From positions 248,001 through 312,000 of the forward strand of contig NZ_BOOO01000004.1 of NCBI RefSeq assembly GCF_016863275.1: a stretch of DNA of 64,000 bases. The letters run 5' to 3'. The DNA comes from Planotetraspora mira. Lineage in GTDB: Bacteria; Actinomycetota; Actinomycetes; Streptosporangiales; Streptosporangiaceae. The position numbers and the translations under genes are program-made. The notes under the pieces were generated by a model, which saw only the letters and a list, made by a program, of their open reading frames with translations, was not told the DNA's origin and did no database searches. Below, piece after piece: positions 16,589 through 25,867 of this stretch (positions are counted from its first letter, which is position 1; the number at the start of each line of letters is the position of its first letter).

Positions 16589-17494
16589 GTGTTCGACCCC
16601 ACGGATCTCTACCGGCTCGACGGGGACGTCCCGGAGCTGACCGATCCGGTGCTGCTCTACCACTTCGAGGGGTTCGTGGACGCGGGAGGCGCCGGCAGGC
16701 TGGCTCTCGGACACCTGCTCGCCGAGCTGGAGCACCGGGTCGTCGCGACCTTCGACGTGGACCGCCTGATCGACTACCGCTCCCGCCGTCCCGTGATGAC
16801 CTTCGACTCCGACCACTGGGTCGACTACGACAGCCCCGAACTCGTGGTCTATCTCACTCGCGACGTGACGGGGACGCCGTTCCTCATCATGACGGGCCCC
16901 GAGCCCGACCGCGAGTGGGAGCTGTTCACGGAGGCCATCGGCATGCTGGCCACGCGGCTCGGCGTCGGCAGGCTCGTCACGATGCACGGCGTCCCGATGG
17001 GCGTTCCCCACACCCGCCCCCTCGGCCTCACCTCGCACGGCAGCCGGAGCGAGCTCGTCGTCGGCCCGCCGAGCCCCTTCGGAAGGGTGCAGGTGCCCGG
17101 CAGCGTGGCGGGGCTGATCGAGTTACGCCTCGGCGCCAAGGGCCACGACGCCGTGGGTTACGCCATCCACGTGCCGCACTATCTCGCGCAGGCCGAATAC
17201 CCCCAGTCCGCCGTCACGGCTCTGGAGGCGGTGACGCGCGGCACCGGGCTGGTCTTCCCCATGGACAGTCTCCGGGGCGCCGCCGAGGAGACCACGGCCG
17301 AGATCGAGCAGCAGATCAGCGCCTCCACCGAGCTCTCCGGCGCCATCCAGGGCCTGGAGCAGCAGTACGACGCGTTCCAGTCGGGAACCGAACGGGAGAA
17401 CCTCCTCGCCGAGAGCACCCCGATGCCGACGGGTGACGAGCTGGCCGCCCAGTTCGAGGCCTTCCTCGCGGAACGGGACGACCACGACAACTGA
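16589..17494 (+). CDS. PAC2 family protein
   Basis: A 301-aa protein from GTG 16589 with GAAAGG upstream. It starts with the typical LYRLDGDVPEL and carries LYHFEGFVDAGGAG and TFDVDRLIDYR-type motifs of the PAC2 (proteasome assembly chaperone-like) family, common in actinobacteria that have proteasomes. The C-terminus has a helical region and an acidic tail. A role in proteasome biology is assumed from the family name and not shown here. Confidence 0.85.
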   Translation: MFDPTDLYRLDGDVPELTDPVLLYHFEGFVDAGGAGRLALGHLLAELEHRVVATFDVDRLIDYRSRRPVMTFDSDHWVDYDSPELVVYLTRDVTGTPFLIMTGPEPDREWELFTEAIGMLATRLGVGRLVTMHGVPMGVPHTRPLGLTSHGSRSELVVGPPSPFGRVQVPGSVAGLIELRLGAKGHDAVGYAIHVPHYLAQAEYPQSAVTALEAVTRGTGLVFPMDSLRGAAEETTAEIEQQISASTELSGAIQGLEQQYDAFQSGTERENLLAESTPMPTGDELAAQFEAFLAERDDHDN

Positions 17495-17517
17495 TCCATG
17501 CCGCATATGGTGTGTCC

Positions 17518-18582
17518 ATGCCGACCTCTGAGATCCGCGTCGGGCTGATCGGCTACGGCCCGGCGGGATCGTTCTTCCATGCGCCTCTGATCGCCGCTAC
17601 CCCGGGATTGCGGCTCGCCGCCGTGGTGACGCGCGACCCCGCCAGGGCCGAGCAGGTACGGCAGGACCATCCCGGCGCCGAGGTCGTGGGAACGGCCGAC
17701 GACCTGTGGAGCCGTTCGGACCTGGTGGTGATCGCCTCGCCCAACCGCACGCACGTGCCGCTGGCGCAGGAGGCGATCAAGCAGGGTCTCGCGGTCGTCG
17801 TGGACAAGCCGCTCACCGGGACGGCCGCGGACGCCCGCGACCTCGTACGGCTGGCCCGCGACCGCGGATCGATGCTGACGGTCTTCCAGAACCGGCGATG
17901 GGACGGGGACTTCCTGACGATCCGCCGCCTGCTGCCGGAACTTGGGGACGTCCACCGCTTCGAGTCGCGGTTCGAGCGCTGGCGCCCGGTCCCGAAGGGC
18001 GGCTGGCGCGAGATGGGCGGGCCCGACGAGATCGCGGGTGTGCTCTACGACCTCGGCAGCCACCTGGTCGACCAGGCGTTGCAGTTGTTCGGCCCGGTTT
18101 CGCACGTCCACGCGGAGAGCGACGTCAGGCGGTCCGGAGTCCGGGCCGACGACGACGCGTTCATCGCGCTGACCCACACCGGAGGGACGCGCTCGCACCT
18201 GTGGATGAGCGCGGTCACCGCACAACTCGGCCCCCGGTTCCGGGTGCTCGGATCCCGGGGCGCCTACGTCAAGTGGGGTCTCGACCCGCAGGAGGAGCGC
18301 CTGCGCGCGGGCGAGCGCCCGGGCACGGACGGAGCCGTCTGGGGCGCCGAGCCCTCCGAGCGCTGGGGCATGCTGGGGGCCGGGGACGACGTCCGCGCAG
18401 TCCCCACGGAGCCGGGCGCCTACCAGGAGTTCTACGCGGGTGTGGCGGCCTGCCTGCGGGACGGGACGCCTCCGCCCGTGGCCCCCGAGAGCGCGGCCGA
18501 GACCGTCGCCGTGCTGGAGGCGGCGGCCCGTTCCGCGGCCACCGGTTCCACCGTGGTCATGGACCAGGCGGACCCGGCTTAG
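17518..18582 (+). CDS. Gfo/Idh/MocA family oxidoreductase
   Basis: About 354 aa, from ATG 17518 (a GTG at 17512 is possible). The N-terminus RVGLIGYGPAG is the NAD(P)-binding Rossmann loop. VVVDKPLTG is the family's catalytic-lysine (E/D)KP motif. DLGSHLVDQAL fits the substrate-side helix. It probably oxidises or reduces a sugar, inositol or related polyol. It lies 23 bp after the PAC2 gene and may be co-transcribed with it. Confidence 0.9.
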   Translation: MPTSEIRVGLIGYGPAGSFFHAPLIAATPGLRLAAVVTRDPARAEQVRQDHPGAEVVGTADDLWSRSDLVVIASPNRTHVPLAQEAIKQGLAVVVDKPLTGTAADARDLVRLARDRGSMLTVFQNRRWDGDFLTIRRLLPELGDVHRFESRFERWRPVPKGGWREMGGPDEIAGVLYDLGSHLVDQALQLFGPVSHVHAESDVRRSGVRADDDAFIALTHTGGTRSHLWMSAVTAQLGPRFRVLGSRGAYVKWGLDPQEERLRAGERPGTDGAVWGAEPSERWGMLGAGDDVRAVPTEPGAYQEFYAGVAACLRDGTPPPVAPESAAETVAVLEAAARSAATGSTVVMDQADPA

Positions 18583-18603
18583 GCCGCGACTCCCCAGGCA
18601 CGT

Positions 18604-19401
18604 TCAGCTCAGGAGACGGGCGCGCATCGCCTCGGTGTCGCCGTCGGTCCAGCCGTTGGCCGCGAGCCAGCCGAGCGGGCCGCCGAACCTGTCCTCGAGG
18701 GTGGCGAAGAACTGCGCCATGTACTCGGGCCGGGGAAGGTGGCTGTCGGCCGGCTTGCCGTCGAGGTCGGCACGGTAGGTCTCGCTCGACCGCAACCGCG
18801 CGAGGATCGCCTCGATGCGCTCGCCCGTGGCCGCGTAGTCGGCGATGATCGCCTCCTTGGCGACTCCGGCCACGGCCAGCGCCAGGGCGCTCACCACGCC
18901 GGTCCGGTCCTTGCCCGCGGCGCAGTGGACCAGCGCCATGCCGTCGTTCTCCGCGAGCACCCGCAGCGCCCCCACGACCGAGTCGGGACGGTCGCGGAGA
19001 TAGCCGTAGTAGTAACCGGTGACCCGCAACTCGGCGAGGGTCTCCTCGTCGAGCCGGTCCTGCCACGGCAGCGCCTTGGCGTCGATGGTGTCCGCGTCGA
19101 CGTCGGTCAGATGGCCGCCCTCGGCGAAGAGGCTGAGGTGGTGGATGCCGACGTCGGCCACCTGATGGAGAGGGCCGGGGCCTTCCAGCCGGACCTCAGT
19201 GTCGGACCGGAGGTCGACGACGTGCCTCAGCTTGAGCTCCCCGACCAGGCGGGTGACGTCTCCGCCGGTCAGCCCTTGGAGGTTGTCGCCCCGCAGGATC
19301 CGTCCGAACCGCGTGGTGCCTCCGTCGGTGGTGGGGAGGCCGCCGAGGTCCCGCACGTTGACCGCACCTTCGAGAACTATCCAACGCTCATAGTTGTTCA
19401 T
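18604..19401 (-). CDS. tyrosine-protein phosphatase
   Basis: A 265-aa protein starting NNYERWIVLEGAVNVRDLGG, typical of bacterial Tyr/Ser phosphatases of the MptpB type. The P-loop HCAAGKDRTG has the nucleophile Cys160 and Arg166. It acts in the cytoplasm and removes phosphate from protein tyrosine or from phosphoinositide-like substrates. It converges on the Gfo/Idh gene with a 21-bp gap. Confidence 0.92.
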   Translation of the reverse strand: MNNYERWIVLEGAVNVRDLGGLPTTDGGTTRFGRILRGDNLQGLTGGDVTRLVGELKLRHVVDLRSDTEVRLEGPGPLHQVADVGIHHLSLFAEGGHLTDVDADTIDAKALPWQDRLDEETLAELRVTGYYYGYLRDRPDSVVGALRVLAENDGMALVHCAAGKDRTGVVSALALAVAGVAKEAIIADYAATGERIEAILARLRSSETYRADLDGKPADSHLPRPEYMAQFFATLEDRFGGPLGWLAANGWTDGDTEAMRARLLS

Positions 19402-19472
19402 CGCTTATGAGCCTATCTGTCGGCATGTGTCAGCGGCGTGATCGCCCAATGAACGTCTGCCCCATACCGGCG

Positions 19473-22016
19473 TCACGGACGCATGGCCCGTTCGAGGACC
19501 TCCTGGGCACGTGACACTCCGGCCTCGTTCTCGAGGCTCCGGTAGATCTCCAGCGCCTGCTCGACCGGCTCCCGCGCCTCCTGCCGCCGCCCCGCGTCCA
19601 CGAGTGCCTCACCGAGGGTGCGCAGGCTGCGCGCCTGCCACCAGCGGTCGCCGAGTTCCTCGAAGTCCTCCACGGCGCCGCGCAGGGCCTTGACGGCCTC
19701 CGTCGTACGGCCGAGCCGGGCGAGGACCCTGCCCTCCGAGAGCTCCGTCCTCGCCACACCCCAGGAGTCACCGAGCTTCACGAGCCGCTCCTTGGCCCGG
19801 CGCATGGAGGCGTACTCCTGCAGGCCGTTCTGCGGGTCGCCGATCTCCCCCGCCGCCCGCAGGCATCTGGCCTCCTCCCACTCCTCGTGCCGGTCGCGGA
19901 AGGCACGGATGGCGAAGCGGAGGGCGTTGCCCGCCAGGATGAACTTCCGCTCCGCCTCCAGGGCCTCTCCGTCCCTGAGGTGGCCGCGCGCCTCGGCGGC
20001 GAGGACCTCGCCGAGGACACGCTGGGTCTGAGCCTCCGAGTAGCGGTTGGCGTCGGACTGGAAGACGCCGAGTGAGTCCTCCAGCAACTCCCTCGCCTCG
20101 CCGTACCGGCGCTGCGCCAGGCGCAGCTCGGCCAGGTTGCGCTGGGTCCTCGCCTGCCACCATCGGTCGTCCTCGGCCTTGAAGGCCGCGATGGCGTCGA
20201 TCAGATGGCCCTGACCGCGGTCGAGGTTGCCGTCGCTGAACAGTGACATGCCGACCGAACGCGTGGCCCGCGCCGCCCACCAGGACTCGCCGAGGCCGGT
20301 GAAGATCTCCAGCGCCCGCTCGGCGTCGTGCCTGGCCTCCGCCGGCCGGCCCATGCCTCCCACGACGGCCGACCGCTCCATGAGCGCGATCCCGAGCGCG
20401 CGGGGGTCGTCCGCCCGGGTCGCCGCCTCGCAGACGACGTCGGCCACCACCTGCCAGTCCGACCAGTAGGCGCGCAGCGAGTGGCAGAGCGAGCAGAAGG
20501 CGCGGCCCGTCCCCCACGCGAGGTCCCAGAGCTCGGCGTCCCTCGCCAGGTGGATCGCCGACAGCAGCGCCACGCGCTCGGCGGCGAACCACTCGGCCGA
20601 CGAGATCTCGGCCGGCGACTCCGGTCCGCTCGCGACAGGTCCCCTGCGGGTGCCCCTGCGGCGCCAGTCCTGCGGCCACCGGTCGGTCGCGGCGGCCTCC
20701 GCCCGGCGACGATAGCCGTACAGGACCCGCTCGATGGCGGCGCGGCGATGGCTCTCCGGCTCTTCCTCCACGGCCAGCTCACGGGCGAACAGGCGCACCA
20801 GGTCATGCAGGCGGTAGCGCATCTCACCGGTGCCGTCGCGCCCGGAGCACTCGGCGAGCTGGGTGTCGACCAGGGCCTCGAGCTGGTCGGCGCCGTCCAG
20901 CACCGAGGTGTCGAGCAGGTCGCCCGCCACCCAGCCCTGCACGTCGGGCGCCGTCAGCAGGCCCATCAGCCGGAGCAGGCGGCGCTGGACGTCCGTGCAG
21001 TCCTCGTAGCTGAGCTGCAGGGAGGCGCGGACGCTCTTGTCGATGCGCCGGCCGACCTCCAGGTGGTCGAGGCGGCGGCGCTCGTCGCCCAGCCGGTCGG
21101 CCAGCTCCTTCAGCGACCAGTTCTCCCTGGTCGCCAGGCGGCCGCCGCAGATGCTGATGGCGAGCGGCAGACGGTCGCAGAGCCGCACGATCGCGAGGGC
21201 GGAGTCGAGATCCCCCGCCACCCTCTCGTCGCCCGCGAGCCGCGCGAGCAGCTCGACGCCCTGCGCCTCGGTGAAGGCTCCCAGCTGGCGGTCGTGGCGG
21301 TTGCGGAGGAACAGCGGCTGCCGGGAGGTCACGATGACCGCGCACCGGGCCTCGGGCGGAATCAGGGCCTTGACGTCGTCACCATTCTGGGCGTTGTCAA
21401 GAAAAATCAGGATCTGGCGGTCCTTGGTCCAGGTCCACCAGAGCTTCTGCAACTCGGCGAGGCCGCCGGGGTCGGTGGTGAGGCGGACACCCAGGGCGCG
21501 CAGGAACCCGAGCAACACGTCCTCGGGCCCGGCGGTGCCGTCCGGTCCGCGCAGGTCGAAGTAGAGCTGGCCGTCGGGGAACGCGCCGATGATCTCGTGG
21601 GCGAACTTCGTCGCGAGCGCGGACTTCCCCACCCCGCCCTGGCCGTAGATCGACACCACCAGCGGCGAGTCGTCCGCGCGGTCGGCGAACTGCTCGCGCA
21701 ACTCGGCGAGGGCCTCCCCCCGCCCGGTGAAGTGAGCGATCGCCGGGGGGAGCTGGGCGGGAGGCGGGACGGCCTCGGGACCGGGCGGCGCGGCGGGCGG
21801 CGCCGGCCGCGGATCCGTCGTCGCCCAGGCCAGCGCTCCGACCAGTACGGCGGAGACCACAGTGATCACAACCCGGGCGCTAACGGGGAGCGTCCAGATG
21901 TTGAGGGAGGTGCCGAGCGCGCTGGCGACGGCGGCGAGCAGGCCCGCCGCGGCCGGGCCCGCGATCGACGACCGTCGCCGGGCGGGAAGTCTGTCATCGT
22001 GCCTGGACCGGCGCAT
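19473..22016 (-). CDS. membrane-anchored NB-ARC/TPR STAND protein
   Basis: An 847-aa protein. After a basic start there are two hydrophobic helices (about residues 18-65), then a Pro-rich linker. The ATPase module begins at HFTGRGEALAEL with Walker A IYGQGGVGKSA, the hydrophobic LIFLDNA and VTSRQPLFLR. A winged-helix region and tetratricopeptide repeats follow to the C-terminus. The AfsR/SARP DNA-binding domain usual in this architecture is replaced by membrane anchors, so it probably works in signalling at the membrane. The GC-rich coding sequence is intact. Confidence 0.88.
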   Translation of the reverse strand: MRRSRHDDRLPARRRSSIAGPAAAGLLAAVASALGTSLNIWTLPVSARVVITVVSAVLVGALAWATTDPRPAPPAAPPGPEAVPPPAQLPPAIAHFTGRGEALAELREQFADRADDSPLVVSIYGQGGVGKSALATKFAHEIIGAFPDGQLYFDLRGPDGTAGPEDVLLGFLRALGVRLTTDPGGLAELQKLWWTWTKDRQILIFLDNAQNGDDVKALIPPEARCAVIVTSRQPLFLRNRHDRQLGAFTEAQGVELLARLAGDERVAGDLDSALAIVRLCDRLPLAISICGGRLATRENWSLKELADRLGDERRRLDHLEVGRRIDKSVRASLQLSYEDCTDVQRRLLRLMGLLTAPDVQGWVAGDLLDTSVLDGADQLEALVDTQLAECSGRDGTGEMRYRLHDLVRLFARELAVEEEPESHRRAAIERVLYGYRRRAEAAATDRWPQDWRRRGTRRGPVASGPESPAEISSAEWFAAERVALLSAIHLARDAELWDLAWGTGRAFCSLCHSLRAYWSDWQVVADVVCEAATRADDPRALGIALMERSAVVGGMGRPAEARHDAERALEIFTGLGESWWAARATRSVGMSLFSDGNLDRGQGHLIDAIAAFKAEDDRWWQARTQRNLAELRLAQRRYGEARELLEDSLGVFQSDANRYSEAQTQRVLGEVLAAEARGHLRDGEALEAERKFILAGNALRFAIRAFRDRHEEWEEARCLRAAGEIGDPQNGLQEYASMRRAKERLVKLGDSWGVARTELSEGRVLARLGRTTEAVKALRGAVEDFEELGDRWWQARSLRTLGEALVDAGRRQEAREPVEQALEIYRSLENEAGVSRAQEVLERAMRP

Positions 22017-22128
22017 CCGTCCTGTCCTTCAGGGCCTCGGGGATTCGGGCGTCGTGGACGACCGCTTCTCACCCGTGATTCAAGCAGAATCGATCTACCT
22101 ATGGGCGACCGCGTCCGCATCCCGTCTG

Positions 22129-22152
22129 CCGATGTCAAAACATCGGTAAGGT
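22129..22152 (+). promoter_or_regulatory. inverted repeat over promoter of the SGNH hydrolase
   Basis: CCGATGT at 22129-22135 and ACATCGG at 22140-22146 form a 7-bp dyad with a 4-bp AAA-containing spacer. TAAGGT at 22147-22152 directly after it looks like a -10 box. A regulator bound here would block transcription. Confidence 0.45.
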
Positions 22153-22217
22153 ATGGCACCGCAGACGCTCTTCCCGCCGCGGGAGCCTTCCGCGGTCACA
22201 TGTTGTGGAGGAACTGG

Positions 22218-23480
22218 ATGGCACGGCCGGTTCACCGGTTGTCCGTGGTGGCCCTGGCGCTCGCGGCGTCCATGATCGCGACTGTCGCGGCCGCGACCCC
22301 CTTCTCGGCGGCCGAGGCCCGGCGCCTGGACGGCACGCCGTCGCCGTCGTCCACGACGCCCCCGAGCGAGCCGCCCGCGGACGAGCACCTGGTCGGCACC
22401 TGGTCGGCCGCGACCACCCGCGTGGCGACGGCCGTCGGCGGCCAGACCGTCCGGATGGTCGTCCGGGCGAGCCTCGGCGGCTCGCAGGCGCGCATCCACC
22501 TGTCCAACGTGTTCGGCCTCGCTCCCGTGACGTTCGCCGACGTCCATCTCGGCATCCAGGGCTCGGGCGCCAAGGTCCGCGCGGGCACCAACCGCCCGGT
22601 GACGTTCGACGGCGCCCCGTCGGTGACGGTCCCCGCCGGGCAGAGCGTCTGGAGCGACATGGTGCCCGGGAAGGTCGCCGGCGGTCAGGACCTCGTCGTC
22701 AGCGTCCACCTCCCCGCCTATGTCCACGGAGTGACCGGTCACGACCGCGCCTACGCGACCACCTACATGTCCGGTCCCGGCGACCACGCGGCGGAGGAGT
22801 CCGCGAAGGGCTACACCTACACCAGCAACCAGTGGTTCTTCCTGGACCGCGTCGCGGTCAGCGCGGCGTCCACGATCGGATCCGTCGCGGTGCTGGGCGA
22901 CTCGCTCACCGACGGGACCGGACAGGCAAACGACGCCAACCGGCGCTGGACCGACTACCTTCACCGGCGGCTGTCGGGAGCGGCCAAGCCGACCAGGCTC
23001 GGCGTGCTCAACGCCGGCATGGCGGGGAACCGGATCCTGCGCCCCACCGTCGGCCCCAGCGGGGTCGTCCGGTTCGAGCGCGACGTCCTGTCCCAGCCCG
23101 GTGTCCGCACGGTCGTGGTCTACGAAGGCATCAACGACATCTCCCGGGGCTCCTACGACTCGGCCACACCGCTGATCGACGGTTACAAGAAGCTGATCGA
23201 GGCCGCCCACGCCAAGGATCTGCGGGTGATCGGCGCCACGCTGACCCCGTTCCACGGCTTCGGTTCCTGGACCAAGAAGCGGGAGAAGATCCGGCAGCAG
23301 GTCAACCGGTGGATCAGGACCGGCGGCGCCTTCGACGCCGTCGCCGACTTCGACAAGGCGGTCCGCGACCCCCGTTCTCCGCAGCGACTGGCCCGCGCCT
23401 ACGACGCCGGCGACCACCTGCACATGAGCGACGCCGGACGCCGGAGGCTGGCTGACGCGGTCGTCCTGCGGGAACTCTGA
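22218..23480 (+). CDS. secreted SGNH/GDSL hydrolase
   Basis: About 420 aa. ATG 22218 is preferred because GGAGG lies 6 bp upstream and a signal peptide follows. Block I is VLGDSLTDG (catalytic Ser), then MAGNR, block III YEGINDIS, and the DAGDHLHMS block with the Asp-His pair. The N-terminal half is a beta-rich domain. These enzymes hydrolyse esters of sugars or lipids outside the cell. The natural substrate is not clear. Confidence 0.9.
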   Translation: MARPVHRLSVVALALAASMIATVAAATPFSAAEARRLDGTPSPSSTTPPSEPPADEHLVGTWSAATTRVATAVGGQTVRMVVRASLGGSQARIHLSNVFGLAPVTFADVHLGIQGSGAKVRAGTNRPVTFDGAPSVTVPAGQSVWSDMVPGKVAGGQDLVVSVHLPAYVHGVTGHDRAYATTYMSGPGDHAAEESAKGYTYTSNQWFFLDRVAVSAASTIGSVAVLGDSLTDGTGQANDANRRWTDYLHRRLSGAAKPTRLGVLNAGMAGNRILRPTVGPSGVVRFERDVLSQPGVRTVVVYEGINDISRGSYDSATPLIDGYKKLIEAAHAKDLRVIGATLTPFHGFGSWTKKREKIRQQVNRWIRTGGAFDAVADFDKAVRDPRSPQRLARAYDAGDHLHMSDAGRRRLADAVVLREL

Positions 23481-23511
23481 GTCTCGGACAACCTGCCGGG
23501 ATCGCTACGGT

Positions 23512-25107
23512 ATGACCATGGTCGCCCCTCTGGCCCCCGATGACCCGACCACGCTCGGCGTATTCCGCCTGACCGGACGCCTCGGCGAGGGCGGTCAGGG
23601 AGTCGTCTATCTCGGCTACGCCTCCGACGGCGAACCCGTGGCCGTGAAGGTCATCAAGACCGGGCTCGACCCGGCCGTCCGCACCCGGCTCGCCCGCGAG
23701 TTGGACGCGATGCGGAGCGTCGCCCCCTTCTGCACCGCCCGCGTGCTGACGGCGGTGGTGGACCGGAGCGAGCCGTACATCGTGAGCGAGTACGTCGACG
23801 GGCCCTCGCTGCAGCAGCGGGTGTCCGACGGCGGTCCGCTGCGAGGCGGAGAGCTGGAACGGCTCGCGGTCGGCACCGCGACCGCCCTGACCGCGATCCA
23901 CGCGGCCGGGATCGTCCACCGTGACTTCAAGCCGGGGAACGTCCTGCTCGGCCCGGACGGCCCGCGTGTCGTCGACTTCGGCATCGCCCGGCAGGGCGAG
24001 AGCGAAACGATCACGGCGGGCCCGATCGGCACTCCGGCCTACCTGGCTCCCGAGCAGATCGCCGGAAGCCCGGCGAGCCCGGCGTCCGACGTCTTCGCGT
24101 GGGGCGCCACGATCGTCTTCGCCGCCACCGGCCATCGAGCCTTCGGCGGCGACAGCGTCGCCGCCGTGCTGCACAAGATCATGACGATGGACCCGGACGT
24201 CACGGGGGTCCCGGCGCCCCTCCAGGCCACGGTCCGGCGTTGCCTGGCCAAGGATCCGGCGGTGCGGCCCACGGCCCGCGACCTGCTTCTGGGCCTGGTG
24301 GGATCCGCGCCCGACCCGCTCGTGGCCGGTGTGGCGGCCGCGGACGGCGGAGGGCACGAGAGCGGTCAGGACCACCCGGACGACGACCGGACCCAGCCCC
24401 GGCGGCCCGCCGGACAGGCGATGGCGCATCCCGTGAGCGCGGAGCCTCAGCCCGGGCCACCGGCGGGGCCGGGCAGGCCGGAGCCGCTGGGCACCGAGCC
24501 GGCTAGTGGACGGCGCGGCTCCCGGACCACAGTGATCGCCGGGCTCGTCGCCCTCGTGGCGGCCGTGGCGGTCGCGGCGGCGCTCCTCGTGCCCCGGCTG
24601 TTCCCTCCGTCCGGTTCCGTCGCGTCATCCGACTCCACGACCCCCACGACGTCCCGCACCACGCCCGGGGTGGCGGAGACCCCGGATCCCACGACCACCG
24701 GCCCGTACGACACCACCGACGGTTCCACGGACCCGGCCCCCGCCACAGGCTCCGGCGGCGACGCGAACGAGGGCGGCTCGGGCAAGAGAGTCTCCGCGGC
24801 CTTCGCGGGAACCTGGCGCGGGCACATCACGCCGACTCCGGCAGGCCTGACGGGCGACTACGACATCGAGATCGACCTGGAGTCCGGAGACGACAAGGGA
24901 ACGTGGAAGGAGCCGGCCAACTCCTGCGAGGGGACCCTGAAGCTCACCGAGGCCACCGGCTCCACGCTGACCTTCGACCTCGTGGACGCGGGCCAGTGCG
25001 TACCGGGGACGGTCCGCCTGCAGCGCAAGGGCGGCGGACTCGCCTACCGGTGGAACGACGACGCCGGCCTGCTGGAGTACAACGGCGATCTGACCAAGGC
25101 AGGCTAG
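23512..25107 (+). CDS. transmembrane Ser/Thr protein kinase (PknB-like)
   Basis: A 531-aa protein. The kinase domain covers about residues 15-265, with glycine loop GEGGQGVVY, Lys46 in VAVKVIK, catalytic loop HRDFKPGN (Asp138) and DFG at Asp155. A Pro-rich linker precedes one transmembrane helix at about 340-361, a Thr/Ser-rich stretch and a small extracellular domain of about 100 residues that may sense a ligand. Start at ATG 23512 or 23518. It lies 31 bp after the SGNH hydrolase. Confidence 0.92.
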   Translation: MTMVAPLAPDDPTTLGVFRLTGRLGEGGQGVVYLGYASDGEPVAVKVIKTGLDPAVRTRLARELDAMRSVAPFCTARVLTAVVDRSEPYIVSEYVDGPSLQQRVSDGGPLRGGELERLAVGTATALTAIHAAGIVHRDFKPGNVLLGPDGPRVVDFGIARQGESETITAGPIGTPAYLAPEQIAGSPASPASDVFAWGATIVFAATGHRAFGGDSVAAVLHKIMTMDPDVTGVPAPLQATVRRCLAKDPAVRPTARDLLLGLVGSAPDPLVAGVAAADGGGHESGQDHPDDDRTQPRRPAGQAMAHPVSAEPQPGPPAGPGRPEPLGTEPASGRRGSRTTVIAGLVALVAAVAVAAALLVPRLFPPSGSVASSDSTTPTTSRTTPGVAETPDPTTTGPYDTTDGSTDPAPATGSGGDANEGGSGKRVSAAFAGTWRGHITPTPAGLTGDYDIEIDLESGDDKGTWKEPANSCEGTLKLTEATGSTLTFDLVDAGQCVPGTVRLQRKGGGLAYRWNDDAGLLEYNGDLTKAG

Positions 25108-25125
25108 CGACGCCCGGTGATCGGC

Positions 25126-25770
25126 TCAGCCGAGCCGCGTGACGAGTTCGGCGAGATCGTCGACGACCAGATCGGCCTGGTCCGCATCGGGACGAGCGGC
25201 GTGGAGGAAGCCCCAGGGGCCGCGGCGCAGCAGTGCGGCCCGCATGCCGGCCTTCCTCGCGGGGAGCACGTCGTTGTCGAGCCGGTCCCCCACGTAGAGG
25301 ATCGCCTCCGGAGCGTGCCCGGCCACCTCGGAGACCTTGGCGAAGAATCCGGGCTCCGGCTTCTCGACCCGCCAGGCCGCCGAGGTGTGGACGCCGTCCA
25401 CGGGCAGGTTCATCGCGGCGAGCGCGTCATAGGCCTGCGGCGGCTGGTTCCCCGCGACGATCAGCCGGTATCCGGCGTCGCGGAGCGCGCCGAGGCCCGG
25501 CCGTACGTCGGGATAGAGGTCGTCCTCGTCGAAGTTCTCGCGCAGACCGGCGGGGTCGTCGGCGCGCCAGGCGGCGATCTCCGCCTCCAGGTCGAATCCG
25601 GGCCGGACCAGTTCGAACGCGTCACGGAGCGGCCGGTCGAGGGCGGCCATGCCGCCGACGAGCCCCAGGAAGGTCCCCCGGGGAACTCCCAGCCTGTCGG
25701 CCCAGCGCGTCCAGATGCGAGTCTCGTCGATCAGCGTCTCCCCCACGTCGAACACCAGCACCCGGATCAC
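25126..25770 (-). CDS. HAD-superfamily hydrolase
   Basis: A 214-aa protein with the core nucleophile Asp8 in FDVGETLID, a helical cap, the Lys motif VEKPEPGFF and the acid motif YVGDRLDNDV. The second acid of the classical DxDxT is Gly10 here, as in some HAD subfamilies, so acid catalysis may differ. It is probably a small phosphatase. It converges on the kinase gene with an 18-bp gap. Confidence 0.88.
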   Translation of the reverse strand: MIRVLVFDVGETLIDETRIWTRWADRLGVPRGTFLGLVGGMAALDRPLRDAFELVRPGFDLEAEIAAWRADDPAGLRENFDEDDLYPDVRPGLGALRDAGYRLIVAGNQPPQAYDALAAMNLPVDGVHTSAAWRVEKPEPGFFAKVSEVAGHAPEAILYVGDRLDNDVLPARKAGMRAALLRRGPWGFLHAARPDADQADLVVDDLAELVTRLG

Positions 25771-25867
25771 GGCAATTCCTTTGCATTCGTCACTGTTTCG
25801 TCACTATCGCGGCCACTCTAGGGGGCGGACTCGTCCAGGCGATCCCCCCGTCATAGAGTCCCCAATC

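Noticed and set aside
20328-22199. Long plus-strand frame before the SGNH hydrolase
   Set aside because: It is antisense to the NB-ARC/TPR gene and contains no recognisable domain; the hydrolase starts at 22218 with a ribosome site and signal peptide.
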